From positions 314,003 to 378,002 of the forward strand of contig AYMW01000003.1 in the NCBI GenBank assembly GCA_000496475.1: a DNA stretch of 64,000 bases, written 5' to 3'. The stretch is from Betaproteobacteria bacterium MOLA814 (GTDB lineage Bacteria > Pseudomonadota > Gammaproteobacteria > Burkholderiales > Burkholderiaceae_C). Position numbers and translations under genes: made by a program. Shown piece by piece: positions 54,858 to 63,113 of this stretch; the first letter of the stretch is position 1; each line of letters begins with the position of its first letter. The notes below the pieces were generated by a model that saw only the letters and a program-made list of their open reading frames with translations, made no database searches and had not been told where the DNA came from.

Positions 54858-55715
54858 TAGGCCACTTAATAAATCACGCACAGCTTGCTCTACCTGCGGT
54901 GCACAGGTTGTATGGGGGTTGTGCCCGCATGCGTCTAAATAAATGAGGTGTGTTTGCGGGACGGCTGTTTTGATAGATTCAGCGTGAGCGACGCTGCCAT
55001 ACGGGTCGTCTAGACCTTGCAACACCGTGCAAGGACATGTGAGGCCAGCTATTTCTTGGCGAATATCCCACGCGCTAAATGCTGGCGACAACCACACACT
55101 TGACCAACCACCAAACGCTGAGTCTGTGTCGGCATGGTGGCGCGACAGCGCTTGGCGAAGGCTCTTAGACTGGTCTTTGGTGGCGTCAACAGTGTGTGCA
55201 TAAAGGCCAGTCGTCTGTTTGATCGCATCAATGGTTTGCTCTTCCACAAACGTGTGTGCGGACATAGCCACAACACCTTGAATGTCAGGCATGGCAAGCG
55301 CTGCCAACAACGCAATACTGGCGCCATCGCTATGGCCAATCAACACCACATCGCGCTGGCTTGCGGACACACCCAATGCTCGCAACAGCGCGGGCAACAC
55401 CACATGCGCTTGGTGGTGCATAAAGGTGGGCTGCCAGGCTTGGCCAATCGGGCGTGGTGTGGAGTTGCCATACCCTTCGCGCGAATAGACCAAGCCGTGC
55501 GCGCCCACAGCTTGGCACAGTTGACTGGGGAAATCACGCCACATAGACACGCTGCCTAAGCCCTCGTGCAAAAACACCACAACAGGTCTTGTGTCATGCA
55601 TAAAATCATGCGCTGGTTTATGCGCAGGATCAGTGCTGCTGTGTAGCCAAGCGTATTCAACGCTCAATACGCCACCCGAATAGCTGGCGTGTGGCAGGTC
55701 AACATGCGCAAGCAT
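54843..55715 (-). CDS. Alpha/beta hydrolase of the benzoate cluster
   Basis: Serine hydrolase of 290 residues. VVVFLHEGLGSVSMWRDFPSQL carries the oxyanion loop, the nucleophile is Ser129 in LIGHSDGASIALL, the acid is likely Asp in LQGLDDPYG, and the His is in LDACGHNPHTT. It lies 11 bases after the benzoate-CoA ligase gene on the same strand. Hydrolases of this kind are commonly found in box clusters and may act on ring-cleavage by-products or aryl esters, but a specific substrate is not established by the sequence. Confidence 0.82.
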   Translation of the reverse strand: MLAHVDLPHASYSGGVLSVEYAWLHSSTDPAHKPAHDFMHDTRPVVVFLHEGLGSVSMWRDFPSQLCQAVGAHGLVYSREGYGNSTPRPIGQAWQPTFMHHQAHVVLPALLRALGVSASQRDVVLIGHSDGASIALLAALAMPDIQGVVAMSAHTFVEEQTIDAIKQTTGLYAHTVDATKDQSKSLRQALSRHHADTDSAFGGWSSVWLSPAFSAWDIRQEIAGLTCPCTVLQGLDDPYGSVAHAESIKTAVPQTHLIYLDACGHNPHTTCAPQVEQAVRDLLSGLSTSA

Positions 55716-55726
55716 ACAGTGGCCTG

Positions 55727-57355
55727 TTATGTCGACTCGTTGAGGGCCCTGAGCCTAAAGCGCTGAATTTTGCCAGTCGCAGTTTTAGGCAGTTCGCTTA
55801 AAAATTCAATGTGGCGTGGGTACTTGTAGGGCGCTAAACGCTGTTTGACAAAGGCTTGCAGTGCAGCCTCGTCGGTTGCTACACCGTCTTTGCACACCAC
55901 ATAAGCTTTCACTTTGACCAACCCATTGCTGTCTGGCACACCAACCACTGCGGCCTCCAACACACTGGGGTGCTGTATGAGCGTGGCTTCAACCTCAAAG
56001 GGTGATACGTAGATACCACTGACTTTTAGCATGTCATCGCTTCGCCCTGAGTAGGTGTAAGTGCCATCTGCATTGCGCACGTATTTATCGCCACTCTTGG
56101 TCCATGCACCCTGATAGGTATCGCGCGATTTATCGCGGTTGTTCCAGTACATCAAGGCGCTGCTAGGACCGCTGATAAACAAGTCACCAACCTCACCATC
56201 GGCCACTGGTTGACCGTTGTCATCGCGCAAACTCAGCTCATAACCCGGCACAGCCCAACCGGTTGTGCCGTAGCGGACGTCGCCGGGTATGTTGGACAAA
56301 AAGATGTGCAGCATCTCGGTAGAGCCAATGCCGTCAACAATGTCAACACCAAAGTGCGTCTTGAAAGTCTCACCAATGTGCGCTGGCAAAGCCTCACCTG
56401 CGCTGGACGCCATGCGCAATGACACAGCGGATTTGGGGGGGAGGTCTGGCGACGCCAACATGCCGGCAAAGCCAGTTGGTGCACCAAAGAAAACTGTAGG
56501 CTGGTGCGTGACCCAGCGCTTGAACACGGCTTGAGGTGTGGGGCGCTCCGCCATTAGCACCACGGTAGCCCCCACGCTGAGCGGGAAACTCAACGCATTG
56601 CCCAAACCATACGCAAAGAACAGCTTAGCCGCCGAAAAACACACGTCTTGCTCACCAATACCCAGCACCGCTTGGCCATACAACTGCGCCGTCCAGTAAG
56701 GGTTGGCATGAGAATGCAGCGCCGCCTTAGGCCTGCCCGTTGAACCAGAGGTATACAACCAAAACGCCACACTGTCGCAACTGGTGTTCATGGCTTGCGC
56801 TGCAGGCGCTTGCTGTGGCAGCCACTCGCGCAGGGCGTGCACGTTGATACCAGAAGGCCATTCAATCTCATGTAACGATTCTGGGTGCACCAGCAGCACG
56901 TGCTGCACGCTGTGTGTACCGGCACACAAAGCCAATGCAGCCTGCAGCACTGGCGCCAAATTTGCTGAACACACCACCGCTTGTGCACCGCTGTGCTGCA
57001 ACGTATATGCGCAGTCGTCTGCAGTCATGAGCGTATTGACGGGCACGGCCACCACACCCGCATAAAGACAGGCTAAAAATGCCACTGGCCAGTCCAGTGT
57101 GTCTTGCACAAACAGCAGCACCCTCGCCTCTGGCTGCACGCCCAATTGCGCCAAGCCGCCAGCAAAACACCTGGTGAGATGCGCCAGCTCGCCGTAACTG
57201 AGTTCTCCTTCATCGCTGATGAAGGCCGTCTTGTCTGGCCTAGAGGCATTGATGCACAGCAGATGCTGAGCGAAGTTAAACCGCGTGGTTAGCGCCACAC
57301 AATCGCCCAAATCAGAGATACCTTGAAATGAGGTGGCAGGGCTGGCTAAAGTCAT
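55727..57355 (-). CDS. bclA: Benzoate-CoA ligase
   Basis: AMP-forming ligase activating benzoate to benzoyl-CoA, which starts the box pathway. From the ATG at 57355 it has 542 residues (a TTG four codons earlier is possible). The AMP-binding motif is LYTSGSTGRPKAALHSH; KLFFAYGLGNALSFPLSVGATVVLM and VDGIGSTEMLHIFLSN are characteristic of benzoate-CoA ligases; YTYSGRSDDMLKVSGIYVSPFEVE and the C-terminal PKTATGKIQRFRLR (catalytic Lys) complete it. It is divergent from boxR with a degenerate BoxR-like site between. Confidence 0.94.
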   Translation of the reverse strand: MTLASPATSFQGISDLGDCVALTTRFNFAQHLLCINASRPDKTAFISDEGELSYGELAHLTRCFAGGLAQLGVQPEARVLLFVQDTLDWPVAFLACLYAGVVAVPVNTLMTADDCAYTLQHSGAQAVVCSANLAPVLQAALALCAGTHSVQHVLLVHPESLHEIEWPSGINVHALREWLPQQAPAAQAMNTSCDSVAFWLYTSGSTGRPKAALHSHANPYWTAQLYGQAVLGIGEQDVCFSAAKLFFAYGLGNALSFPLSVGATVVLMAERPTPQAVFKRWVTHQPTVFFGAPTGFAGMLASPDLPPKSAVSLRMASSAGEALPAHIGETFKTHFGVDIVDGIGSTEMLHIFLSNIPGDVRYGTTGWAVPGYELSLRDDNGQPVADGEVGDLFISGPSSALMYWNNRDKSRDTYQGAWTKSGDKYVRNADGTYTYSGRSDDMLKVSGIYVSPFEVEATLIQHPSVLEAAVVGVPDSNGLVKVKAYVVCKDGVATDEAALQAFVKQRLAPYKYPRHIEFLSELPKTATGKIQRFRLRALNEST

Positions 57356-57449
57356 AAGTGGTTTCAATGTAAGCGCCGCATTAACCGCGCCGTGTTAGAC
57401 CGTTGGGAGAACAGTAGAATGAAGTAAACGTCATAAAGACTGTCAACAA

Positions 57450-57472
57450 CATGCATTATTGTGCTTGTATGC
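57450..57472. promoter_or_regulatory. Degenerate BoxR-like operator between bclA and boxR
   Basis: CATGCATTATTGTGCTTGTAT contains TGCA-N6-TGCT and aligns with one half and much of the other half of the perfect palindrome before boxC (shared ATGCA and TGC-TGTAT). Its place in the divergent gap fits autoregulation of boxR and control of bclA. Confidence 0.55.
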
Positions 57473-57571
57473 TAAGAGCCCATCTGCCACGTGTCAAGCA
57501 GGTCATCCCTATGTCAGCGTTGACAAGCAAGTCCCTGCAAACTGCCCAATAACAAGTTAACAAGCCTACAT

Positions 57572-58453
57572 GTGAACACCACACCTGATGCCAAACGCCA
57601 CGCATACCTGCATGAGTTGGGCGCGCGTGTTCGTGCACTGCGCGCCAGACGCGGGCTCACCCGAAAGGCTGTGGCGCTGGCTGGTGGTGTGTCTGAGCGC
57701 CACCTTGCCAACCTTGAGTTAGGCACTGGCAACGCCTCTGTGCTGGTGTTGCAAGACGTGGCCGATGCCTTGCAATGCACTTTGGCAGAGCTGTTGGGCG
57801 ACGTCACGGCCTCCAGCCCCGAGTGGCTGATGCTGCGTGACATGCTGGCCCCGCTAGACGACGCCGCATTGGCACGTGTGCGTGTGGCTGCGGCCCAAGT
57901 CCTAGGACAGACGCCCCCATCCACCGCACGGGCCAAGCGTATTGCGCTTATTGGCCTACGCGGCGCTGGAAAATCCACACTAGGCGCACGGTTGGCCAAG
58001 CATTTGAGCTGCCCATTTACCGAGCTTAGCCACGAGGTAGAACGGTTGGCCGGTTGCAGCCTCAATGAAATACAAGCGCTGTACGGCATCAACGCCTACC
58101 GCCGCTACGAGCACCGCGCACTGGTGAACACCGTAGAAAGCAACGAGGCTGTGGTTATTGCTGCGCCTGGCGGATTGGTGTCAGACCCCAGCGCCTTCAA
58201 CCAATTGCTGAGCCACTGCACCACCATTTGGCTGCAAGCCAAGCCTGAAGACCACATGCAACGTGTCATGGCACAGGGCGACACCCGCCCCATGCAAGCC
58301 AGCCCTGAAGCCATGGAGGATTTAAAGAGTATCTTGGCTGGGCGTGCTGCTTTTTACTCCAAGGCGCAATACACACTCGACACCAGCGCACACCCTATAG
58401 AGCACACATTTGAGCAACTCAAACAGCTGGTAGACCGTGCAATAAGTGCTTGA
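57572..58453 (+). CDS. boxR: BoxR, benzoyl-CoA-responsive regulator with shikimate-kinase-like domain
   Basis: Regulator of the BzdR/BoxR family, 293 residues from a GTG at 57572. The N-terminus is an XRE helix-turn-helix (RVRALRARRGLTRKAVALAGGVSERHLANLELGTGNASVLVLQDVADAL). The C-terminal half is shikimate-kinase-like, with P-loop GLRGAGKST (128-136) and FTELSHEVERLAGCSLNEI, and serves as the benzoyl-CoA sensor in studied relatives. It typically represses box genes until benzoyl-CoA binds. The strong palindrome at 58463-58488 immediately downstream is the likely target. Confidence 0.93.
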   Translation: MNTTPDAKRHAYLHELGARVRALRARRGLTRKAVALAGGVSERHLANLELGTGNASVLVLQDVADALQCTLAELLGDVTASSPEWLMLRDMLAPLDDAALARVRVAAAQVLGQTPPSTARAKRIALIGLRGAGKSTLGARLAKHLSCPFTELSHEVERLAGCSLNEIQALYGINAYRRYEHRALVNTVESNEAVVIAAPGGLVSDPSAFNQLLSHCTTIWLQAKPEDHMQRVMAQGDTRPMQASPEAMEDLKSILAGRAAFYSKAQYTLDTSAHPIEHTFEQLKQLVDRAISA

Positions 58454-58462
58454 CAAGGCCTG

Positions 58463-58488
58463 AATACATGCAATATATTGCATGTATT
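58463..58488. promoter_or_regulatory. Perfect 26-bp palindrome, probable BoxR operator before boxC
   Basis: AATACATG / CAATATATTG / CATGTATT form an uninterrupted perfect palindrome. Its centre is TGCA-ATATAT-TGCA (58469-58482), matching the TGCA-N6-TGCA element I recall for BzdR/BoxR. It ends 19 bases before the boxC start, overlapping where RNA polymerase or the start site would be. Confidence 0.78.
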
Positions 58489-58507
58489 GATTCCAGAGGA
58501 TGCACAC

Positions 58508-60202
58508 ATGATCGCCGTTACTGATACCGCTCCAACAGATGTTGTGTTGACCAACCCCATCGTTGACTACCGCACAACTCCCAGCAGCTACCAGCACTGG
58601 ACGTTGGCTGTTGATGGCACGACGGCCACCCTCAGCGCCAACTTTAATGAAGACGCGGGCATTCGCCCAGGCTACAAGCTCAAACTCAACAGCTACGACT
58701 TGGGTGTGGACATTGAGCTCAACGACGCCATCAGCCGCGTGCGTTTTGAGCACCCACAAGTCCAAGTGGTTGTGATCACAAGCGCTCGCGACCGTGTATT
58801 TTGCTCTGGCGCCAACATCTTCATGCTGGGCGTATCCAGCCATGCATGGAAAGTAAACTTTTGCAAATTCACCAACGAGACCCGCAACGGCTTTGAAGAC
58901 TCGTCCACCAACGACGGTTTGAAATTTTTAGCAGCTGTCAACGGCGCATGCGCAGGCGGTGGTTATGAGTTGGCTTTAGCCTGTGACGAAATTGTGCTGA
59001 TTGACGACCGCTCGTCAGCGGTGAGCCTGCCTGAAGTGCCGCTCCTTGGCGTACTGCCGGGCACTGGCGGTCTGACCCGCATGACAGACAAACGCCACGT
59101 GCGCCATGATTTAGCCGATATTTTCTGCACCACCAGCGAAGGCGTTCGAGGCCAACGCGCGTTGGATTGGCGCTTGGTTGACCACATTGCAAAACCTGCC
59201 AAATTCTCCGACACCGTCGCCGCGCGCGTACACGCATTGGCCGACGGCAGCACCCGTGACACCAGCGCCACAGGTATTGCGCTCAACCCCATTGAGCGAA
59301 CCATTACCGATACGCATGTGCGCTACCAGCACGTCCACATTGAGATGCACCGCAGCCAGCGCAACGCCACACTGACAGTTCATGCGCCCATGCATACTTT
59401 GCCCGCAACATTGGCAGGTATTGAAGCCCAAGGCGACCAGTTTTACCCATTGGCTTTGGCTCGCGAGTTAGAAGACGCGATTTTGCACATGCGAACCAAC
59501 GAGTTAGATCTGGGCACATGGGTTATCAAGACAAAAGGTGATGCAGCCAGCATCGTGGCCATGGACGAACTGCTCATGGCACACAAAGACCATTGGCTTG
59601 TACGCGAAACCATTGGCCTGTTGCGCCGCACGTTCAGCCGTCTAGACGTGAGTGCGCGCAGTCTGTTTGCCTTTATTGAACAGGGCTCTTGTTTTACAGG
59701 CACGTTTTTAGAATTGGCTTTAGCCTGCGACCGCTCTTACCATTTGGCATTGCCAGACAGTCCAGCGCTCGCGCCCACCATTGCTACAACCGCAGTGAAC
59801 TTTGAGTTGTTCCCAATGGCCACTGGCCAAACGCGCCTAACCCGCCGCTTTTATGGTGAGGTCCAACCGCTGGATGCCGTGACAGCCACTGCCGGTCGAG
59901 CCTTAGACGCTGAAGCCGCATACGCACTAGGCTTGGTGACGTCCAGCCCTGACGATTTGGATTGGGCAGACGAGGTGCGCATTGCCTTAGAAGAGCGCGC
60001 CGCCATGTCGCCAGATGCACTCACAGGCATGGAAGCCAACCTGCGCTTCAACGGCCCAGAAAACATGTTCACCCGCGTGTTTGGTCGCCTAACAGCGTGG
60101 CAAAACTGGATATTCCAACGCCCCAACGCCGTTGGGGCGAAAGGGTCATTGAAGGTGTACGGCACCGGCGAGAAGTCGGCCTTTGACTGGACGCGCGTTT
60201 AA
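58508..60202 (+). CDS. boxC: 2,3-epoxybenzoyl-CoA dihydrolase
   Basis: BoxC opens the epoxide of 2,3-epoxybenzoyl-CoA with two waters, giving 3,4-dehydroadipyl-CoA semialdehyde and formate. From the ATG at 58508 (AGAGGA upstream) it has 564 residues, the double-crotonase length of BoxC. N-terminal crotonase features are VVITSARDRVFCSGANIFMLG and VNGACAGGGYELALACDEIVLIDDRSSAVSLPEVPLLGVLPGTGGL; a second, diverged crotonase half carries SLFAFIEQGSCFTGTFLELALACDR. It is followed by boxB and boxA. Confidence 0.95.
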   Translation: MIAVTDTAPTDVVLTNPIVDYRTTPSSYQHWTLAVDGTTATLSANFNEDAGIRPGYKLKLNSYDLGVDIELNDAISRVRFEHPQVQVVVITSARDRVFCSGANIFMLGVSSHAWKVNFCKFTNETRNGFEDSSTNDGLKFLAAVNGACAGGGYELALACDEIVLIDDRSSAVSLPEVPLLGVLPGTGGLTRMTDKRHVRHDLADIFCTTSEGVRGQRALDWRLVDHIAKPAKFSDTVAARVHALADGSTRDTSATGIALNPIERTITDTHVRYQHVHIEMHRSQRNATLTVHAPMHTLPATLAGIEAQGDQFYPLALARELEDAILHMRTNELDLGTWVIKTKGDAASIVAMDELLMAHKDHWLVRETIGLLRRTFSRLDVSARSLFAFIEQGSCFTGTFLELALACDRSYHLALPDSPALAPTIATTAVNFELFPMATGQTRLTRRFYGEVQPLDAVTATAGRALDAEAAYALGLVTSSPDDLDWADEVRIALEERAAMSPDALTGMEANLRFNGPENMFTRVFGRLTAWQNWIFQRPNAVGAKGSLKVYGTGEKSAFDWTRV

Positions 60203-60225
60203 CGCACCCTTGTTTTTTTATGTTG

Positions 60226-60273
60226 TGCGGCGGCTAACTGGTGGCACGCCGCAACCTTAAAACGGTTGCCACC
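60226..60273 (+). promoter_or_regulatory. Alternative RNA hairpins between boxC and boxB
   Basis: Three overlapping perfect stems: TGCGGCG/CGCCGCA (60226-60253), GGTGGCA/TGCCACC (60240-60273) and GCAACC/GGTTGC (60251-60269). They cannot all form at once. They lie 38 bases before the boxB start and may stabilise or process the message; no T run follows. Confidence 0.45.
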
Positions 60274-60311
60274 CAACCCACACAACTGTCAACTACTTTT
60301 TGGAGAGCGAC

Positions 60312-61739
60312 ATGTCCGGCATCAACTACAGCGAAAAAATTCCCAATAACGTCAACCTGAGCGACGACCGAACCCTGCAACGTGCGCTGGAGCAGTGGCA
60401 GCCCAATTTCATCAACTGGTGGGACGAAATGGGGCCAGAGGGCAGTACCGACATGGATGTGTATTTGCGCACAGCCGTCAGCGTTGACCCACAAGGCTGG
60501 GCACAGTTTGGTCATGTCAAAATGCGCGACTACCGCTGGGGCATTTTCTTAAACCCAGGCCAAGATGACCGCACCATTGGTTTCGGTGACCACAAGGGCG
60601 AAAAAGCGTGGAACGACGTGCCAGGTGAATACCGCTCAAACTTGCGCCGAATCATCGTCACACAGGGCGACACAGAACCAGCTTCAGTCGAGCAACAGCG
60701 CCACTTGGGCGGCACTGCGCCCAGCATGTACGATTTGCGCAACCTCTTCCAAATCAACGTAGAAGAGGGCCGCCACTTATGGGCCATGGTCTATTTGTTG
60801 CACAAGCACTTTGGTAGGGACGGGCGTGAAGAAGCCGATGCGCTGCTGCAACGCAACAGCGGCGATGAAGACAACCCACGCATCTTGGCGGCATTCAACG
60901 AGCAAACACCTGACTGGTTGAGCTTCTTTATGTTCACCTATTTCACAGACCGTGACGGTAAGTTCCAACTGTGCGCATTGGCGGAGTCCAGCTTTGAGCC
61001 ATTGGCACGCACCACGAAGTTCATGCTGACTGAAGAAGCACACCACATGTTTGTGGGTGAAAGCGGCATCTCACGTACCATTCAGCGCACGTGCCAAGTG
61101 ATGAATGAGCTCAAAACAGACGACCCGAACAAATTACGAGCCGCTGGTGTGATTGACCTGCCCACCCTGCAGCGCTATCTGAACTTCCACTTCAGCGTCA
61201 CCATTGATTTGTTTGGTGCTGACGAGTCGAGCAACGCAGCAACTTTTTACAGCACCGGCATCAAAGGCCGCTACGAAGAAACCAAACGTGACGACGACCA
61301 CATACTGAAAGACCGCACTTACCCAGTGTTGCAGGTCAAAGACGGTCACTTGGTAACCAAAGAAGTTCCTATGCTCAATGCGCTGAATGAAGTTCTGCGC
61401 GATGACTACATCAAAGACAGCGTGTCTGGCGTAGAACGGTGGAACAAAGTCATCACGAAAGCTGGCATAGACTTCAAACTGCGCGTGCCACACAAGGCTT
61501 TTAACCGCAACATTGGCGCCTTGGCAGGTGCCAACGTCACACCCCAAGGCGAGGTGGTGAGCGAGTCAGAGTGGCGCTTGCGTGCTGGTGAATGGTTGCC
61601 AGATACTGAAGACCGCGCCTATGTGGCCAGCCTCATGCGCCGTGTTGTAGAACCCGGTAAGTTTGCCAATTGGATTGCACCGCCAGCCTTGGGCATCAAC
61701 CGCCAAGCTGCTGACTTTGAATACGTGCGCTTCAGCTAA
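60312..61739 (+). CDS. boxB: Benzoyl-CoA 2,3-epoxidase, oxygenase subunit
   Basis: Diiron epoxidase that converts benzoyl-CoA to 2,3-epoxybenzoyl-CoA. The ATG at 60312 (MSGINYSEKIPNNVNLSDDRTLQ, GGAGAG upstream) gives 475 residues, the usual BoxB size. Iron ligands are in NVEEGRHLWAMVYLL and LTEEAHHMFVGESG, each an E-xx-H helix, with further carboxylates in the ferritin-like bundle. It receives electrons from BoxA, encoded 26 bases downstream. Confidence 0.96.
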   Translation: MSGINYSEKIPNNVNLSDDRTLQRALEQWQPNFINWWDEMGPEGSTDMDVYLRTAVSVDPQGWAQFGHVKMRDYRWGIFLNPGQDDRTIGFGDHKGEKAWNDVPGEYRSNLRRIIVTQGDTEPASVEQQRHLGGTAPSMYDLRNLFQINVEEGRHLWAMVYLLHKHFGRDGREEADALLQRNSGDEDNPRILAAFNEQTPDWLSFFMFTYFTDRDGKFQLCALAESSFEPLARTTKFMLTEEAHHMFVGESGISRTIQRTCQVMNELKTDDPNKLRAAGVIDLPTLQRYLNFHFSVTIDLFGADESSNAATFYSTGIKGRYEETKRDDDHILKDRTYPVLQVKDGHLVTKEVPMLNALNEVLRDDYIKDSVSGVERWNKVITKAGIDFKLRVPHKAFNRNIGALAGANVTPQGEVVSESEWRLRAGEWLPDTEDRAYVASLMRRVVEPGKFANWIAPPALGINRQAADFEYVRFS

Positions 61740-61765
61740 AGACGCACCACACTGATTGACTGGTT

Positions 61766-63091
61766 ATGAACGCACTCAGCCCACAAGCAACCGCCGCCGA
61801 TGCGCCACATGCCAGCAGTGCGGTGCTAGAACAGCACCTCATTGATCCGGAAATATGCATTCGCTGCAACACCTGTGAGGCCACCTGCCCCATAGGTGCC
61901 ATCAGCCACGACGACACCAACTACGTGGTGGACGCCAGCAAATGCAATTCATGTATGGCGTGTATTGCGCCCTGCCCAACAGGGTCTATCGACAATTGGC
62001 GCACAGTTTGGCGCGCCACGGCCTACACGCTGGATGAACAATTGGGCTGGGATGAGTTGCCAGAACAACTGGAGATCAATGCAGAGGCAGCGCAAGCGGA
62101 TAGCGAAACGACTGGGACAACTGCAACGCATGCACTGACACACGAATCAGCCAGTCTGCCAGCAACAGCGCCAACGACCCTGCCCATGAGTTCCACAGCG
62201 GCGCCATGGTCAGCAGCACCAGTTGTGACACAGCTGTTTGGCCCCAAGGCAGACATGCCGTTTGCAGTGGCAAAGGTGGTTGGCAACCACCGTGTAACGG
62301 ATGCTGTCAGCCATGGCAAAGAAGACAACGACACCCACCACATCGTGCTCGACTTTGGTGACACGCTATTCCCAGTGTTAGAAGGCCAGTCAGTTGGTAT
62401 CACACCACCCGGCGTTGATGCCAAAGGACGACCTCACCAACCTCGGCAGTACTCGATCGCGAGTGCACGCAACGGCGAACGTGCAGGCTACAACAACGCA
62501 TCGATTACGGTTAAGCGCGTACTCGTAGACCACAACGGCCAAGCCACACGTGGCGTGGCCTCTAACTATGTGTGCGACTTACAGGTGGGTGACAGCGTCC
62601 ACATTGTTGGGCCATTTGGTAGCAGCTTCCTCATGCCCAACCACCCCGGTAGCCATATCGTGATGATTTGCACAGGCACTGGCAGCGCACCCATGCGGGC
62701 TATGACAGAGTGGCGCAGGCGAGAAGCACGCAACGGCACATTTGCAGACTCGCAATTGCTGCTGTTTTTTGGCGCACGGTCACAAGCCGAACTCCCCTAC
62801 TTTGGCCCGCTGAAAAAACTACCAGCAAGCTTCATCACCACCCACTTGGCCTTGTCACGCGAACCAGGCACACACAAACGCTATGTGCAAGATGCCATGC
62901 GCGAGCAAGCGGTGGTTTTGGCCCCCCTGCTCACGGACCCCAATGCGTACTTTTATGTCTGCGGCTTGAAGGCTATGGAGACTGGCGTGCTGGATGCCAT
63001 GAAAGATATTTGCGAACAACACCAACTCGATTGGACTGGCGTTGCGGCAGACATGAAGGCCGCCGGGCGCTTGCATTTAGAAACGTACTAA
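61766..63091 (+). CDS. boxA: Benzoyl-CoA 2,3-epoxidase, reductase subunit
   Basis: Iron-sulfur flavoprotein that passes electrons from NADPH to BoxB, 441 residues. Two 4Fe-4S clusters are bound by CIRCNTCEATC (Cys31/34/37/41) and CNSCMACIAPC (Cys60/63/66/70). After an Ala/Thr-rich linker (about 105-150) comes a ferredoxin-NADP reductase module with RQYSIASAR for FAD, GPFGSSFLMP, and ICTGTGSAPMRAM for NADP. It ends the boxCBA run; the next gene is convergent. No boxD-like semialdehyde dehydrogenase is in the window. Confidence 0.95.
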   Translation: MNALSPQATAADAPHASSAVLEQHLIDPEICIRCNTCEATCPIGAISHDDTNYVVDASKCNSCMACIAPCPTGSIDNWRTVWRATAYTLDEQLGWDELPEQLEINAEAAQADSETTGTTATHALTHESASLPATAPTTLPMSSTAAPWSAAPVVTQLFGPKADMPFAVAKVVGNHRVTDAVSHGKEDNDTHHIVLDFGDTLFPVLEGQSVGITPPGVDAKGRPHQPRQYSIASARNGERAGYNNASITVKRVLVDHNGQATRGVASNYVCDLQVGDSVHIVGPFGSSFLMPNHPGSHIVMICTGTGSAPMRAMTEWRRREARNGTFADSQLLLFFGARSQAELPYFGPLKKLPASFITTHLALSREPGTHKRYVQDAMREQAVVLAPLLTDPNAYFYVCGLKAMETGVLDAMKDICEQHQLDWTGVAADMKAAGRLHLETY

Positions 63092-63113
63092 ATAGAAGAG
63101 TCACTGCACGCAA

